From assembly GCA_900544865.1 (NCBI GenBank), contig UQXA01000058.1, positions 1-6,473 of the forward strand: DNA of 6,473 nt, given 5' to 3'. Below the pieces are notes generated by a model, which worked only from the letters and a program-made list of their open reading frames with translations, did not search any database and was not told the origin of the DNA. Shown piece by piece: positions 4,975-6,473 of the stretch; the stretch's first letter is position 1; each line of letters begins with the position of its first letter. The translations under genes and the position numbers were made by a program. This stretch comes from an uncultured Collinsella sp. Lineage in GTDB: Bacteria; Actinomycetota; Coriobacteriia; Coriobacteriales; Coriobacteriaceae.

Positions 4975-6393
4975 ATGGCCCTCATCACTTCGTACCACGT
5001 CCCCGGCCTTTACGTCGAGGACCACAGCATCGACGTCCCCCTTGACTGGCGCGGCCTGGAGCCGATGCTCCTGGCCGTCGGCAGTACCATGCGCCGCGGC
5101 GCTATGCCGGCACCAATCGCCGGCGCGCCCGAGAGCATCAAGCTCTTCTACCGCGTGGTTAGCGCGCCCGACCGCATCAACGACGATCTGCCGCTGCTCC
5201 TGTTTTTGCAGGGCGGCCCCGGCGGCGAGAGCCCACGTCCGCTGTCGCCCACAAGCGACGGCTGGATCGAGGAGGCCGTCAAGCACTTCCGCGTGGTCCT
5301 TCCCGACCAGCGCGGCACCGGACGCAGTAGCTGCGTGGACGGACGCACGATCAAGGCACTGGGTGATCGCGCAACGGCCGCCGGCGCCGATACAGCACGC
5401 TCGCAGGCGGACTTCCTCAAGCGCCACCTCGCCAGCTCCATCGTGCGCGATTTTGAGTACCTGCGCCTAGTGGGCTTTGGCGGCAAGCCGTGGGTCACGC
5501 TCGGCCAAAGCTACGGCGGTTTTTTGACGCTGAGCTACCTGTCGCTCTTCCCCGAGGGCGTGGCGGCGAGCTTTACCTGCGGCGGCATCCCCCACGTACC
5601 GGCGAGCGCAAGCGAGGTCTACGCGCACACCTTCCCGCGCATGGCCGCCAAGACGCAGCAGTATTACAACCGCTACCCCGCCGACATCGAGCGCGTGGCA
5701 GCCCTTGCCGATGCGCTCGAGGCACAGAAGCCCGTGCTGCCCGACGGCTCGCCGATGACGGTCGAGCGCCTACAGCTCATGGGCAGCGACTTTGGCATGA
5801 AGCCGAGCTTTGAGCGCATGCATTGGACTATCGATCACGCTTTTGTTACTGGCGACGGTACGCTGAGCTGCGGCTCCTCGGTATCCGACAGCTTTTTGAT
5901 GCGCGCCTTCGAGCGCACCAACACACGCACGAACCCGCTGTACTGGACACTGCAGGAGTTTATCTACGCCGACGGCGACACCATGCCCATTCGCTGGGCC
6001 GCAGCAGAGGAGAAGGCCCATCGTGCCGAGTTCGACACACTCGCGCGCCCGCTCATGTTTACCGGCGAGGCTATGTTCCCGTGGATGTTCGAGCAGATGC
6101 CCGAGCTCAAGCCCTTCAAGCCCGCCATGGACCTGCTGATGGAAGACACCAGATGGGACAAGATCTACGACCCGCAACGCCTGGCCTGCAACGAGGTGCC
6201 GCTCCAGGCCGCGGTGTATTTCGACGACATGTACGTGGATTCGGGCCTGCAGCTTGATACGCTCAGCCGCGTGGGCAACTCGCATGCCTGGGTGACCAAC
6301 GAGTTCGAGCACGACGGCCTGCACGGCAGCGTGGTGTTCAAGCACCTCTTCGACGAAGCCCTCAACCGCGGAGACCTGCGCCGGATCTTCTAG
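4975..6393 (+). CDS. Alpha/beta hydrolase, peptidase family S33 (prolyl aminopeptidase-like)
   Basis: This 472-residue protein has the hallmarks of S33 serine peptidases, which release N-terminal residues, typically proline, from peptides. They are LLFLQGGPGG (75-84, oxyanion-hole GGPG), VLPDQRGTGRS (108-118) and the nucleophile elbow GQSYGG (177-182, Ser179). Candidates for the other triad members are an Asp in YFDDMYVD (415-422) and His446 or His450 in NEFEHDGLHGS. A cap domain fills the stretch between about 200 and 400. The length fits the larger actinobacterial-type prolyl or tripeptidyl aminopeptidases better than the roughly 315-residue short form. There is no signal peptide or lipobox, so it is probably cytoplasmic and acts on imported peptides. 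I chose the ATG at 4975, with GGAAG 6 nt upstream; the frame opens 27 codons earlier, but that stretch overlaps the promoter candidate and lacks a ribosome site. Divergence from proA suggests a proline connection. The substrate is not proven; a general aminopeptidase or esterase role is possible. Confidence 0.88.
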   Translation: MALITSYHVPGLYVEDHSIDVPLDWRGLEPMLLAVGSTMRRGAMPAPIAGAPESIKLFYRVVSAPDRINDDLPLLLFLQGGPGGESPRPLSPTSDGWIEEAVKHFRVVLPDQRGTGRSSCVDGRTIKALGDRATAAGADTARSQADFLKRHLASSIVRDFEYLRLVGFGGKPWVTLGQSYGGFLTLSYLSLFPEGVAASFTCGGIPHVPASASEVYAHTFPRMAAKTQQYYNRYPADIERVAALADALEAQKPVLPDGSPMTVERLQLMGSDFGMKPSFERMHWTIDHAFVTGDGTLSCGSSVSDSFLMRAFERTNTRTNPLYWTLQEFIYADGDTMPIRWAAAEEKAHRAEFDTLARPLMFTGEAMFPWMFEQMPELKPFKPAMDLLMEDTRWDKIYDPQRLACNEVPLQAAVYFDDMYVDSGLQLDTLSRVGNSHAWVTNEFEHDGLHGSVVFKHLFDEALNRGDLRRIF

Positions 6394-6473
6394 CAAAGGG
6401 GTGTCCCCACCTGCCGGCACAGACGATATGAGCAGGACATAAAAACATTGAGAGCCCCTGCTGCATGAAAGAC
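6394..6473. other. 3' flank of the S33 gene with a short GC hairpin
   Basis: Immediately after the stop, GGGG-TGT-CCCC (6398-6408) can form a compact 4-bp hairpin, and GCCGGC (6413-6418) is a small palindrome. AGCAGG (6431-6436) could pair with CCTGCT (6457-6462) across a 20-nt loop. None is followed by a T-run, so no intrinsic terminator is clear. No start codon with a ribosome site is visible before the window ends. The CAAAGGGG and ACCT elements faintly echo the 42-bp repeat found elsewhere in the window. Confidence 0.3.

Noticed and set aside
3444..5045. Plus-strand open frame of 533 codons across proA
   Set aside because: It is the antisense shadow of proA, running through the end of the HD gene and the hairpin repeat. 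The product is a Gly/Ala/His/Arg-rich string without recognisable domains.
5770..6420. Minus-strand open frame of 216 codons inside the S33 gene
   Set aside because: It is an antisense shadow of a gene with a complete S33 motif set. It has no motif of its own.

Overview
This window looks like an ordinary chromosomal segment of a moderately GC-rich Gram-positive bacterium. The best guess is a gut Coriobacteriia such as Collinsella. This rests on the high-GC coding bias, the style of the ArgS, CarD-like and HD proteins, and the REP-like hairpins between genes; it is an inference, because no database could be searched. Five protein genes are well supported. No rRNA, tRNA, CRISPR array, insertion sequence or phage gene was seen.

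Layout, left to right. Positions 1-115 lie downstream of argS and hold no convincing gene. argS (116-1969, minus strand) encodes arginyl-tRNA synthetase. A 342-bp divergent intergenic region (1970-2311) carries candidate promoters for argS and for the rightward gene, plus several small dyads. carD (2312-2797, plus) encodes a CarD/CdnL-type RNA polymerase-binding protein that contains no tryptophan. A 42-bp hairpin repeat (2811-2852) follows. Next is an orphan HD-domain hydrolase (2906-3505, plus), then a second, base-for-base identical copy of the 42-bp hairpin (3521-3562). proA (3576-4862, minus) encodes gamma-glutamyl phosphate reductase and converges on the second hairpin. A 112-bp divergent region then separates proA from an S33-family alpha/beta hydrolase resembling prolyl aminopeptidases (4975-6393, plus). 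The last 80 bp hold only a short GC hairpin and no recognised gene.

How it works together. argS and carD are housekeeping functions in translation and transcription initiation. proA (proline synthesis) and the proline-iminopeptidase-like hydrolase (possible proline release from peptides) are divergently paired, which hints at a shared theme of proline supply. proB is not in the window. The HD protein is a predicted metal-dependent phosphohydrolase of unknown substrate and sits alone between the two identical hairpins.

The most unusual feature is that pair of 42-bp repeats. Their loops are identical as well as their stems, which suggests a dispersed REP-like family now serving as transcription terminators. 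I see no clear evidence of a new multi-gene system here.
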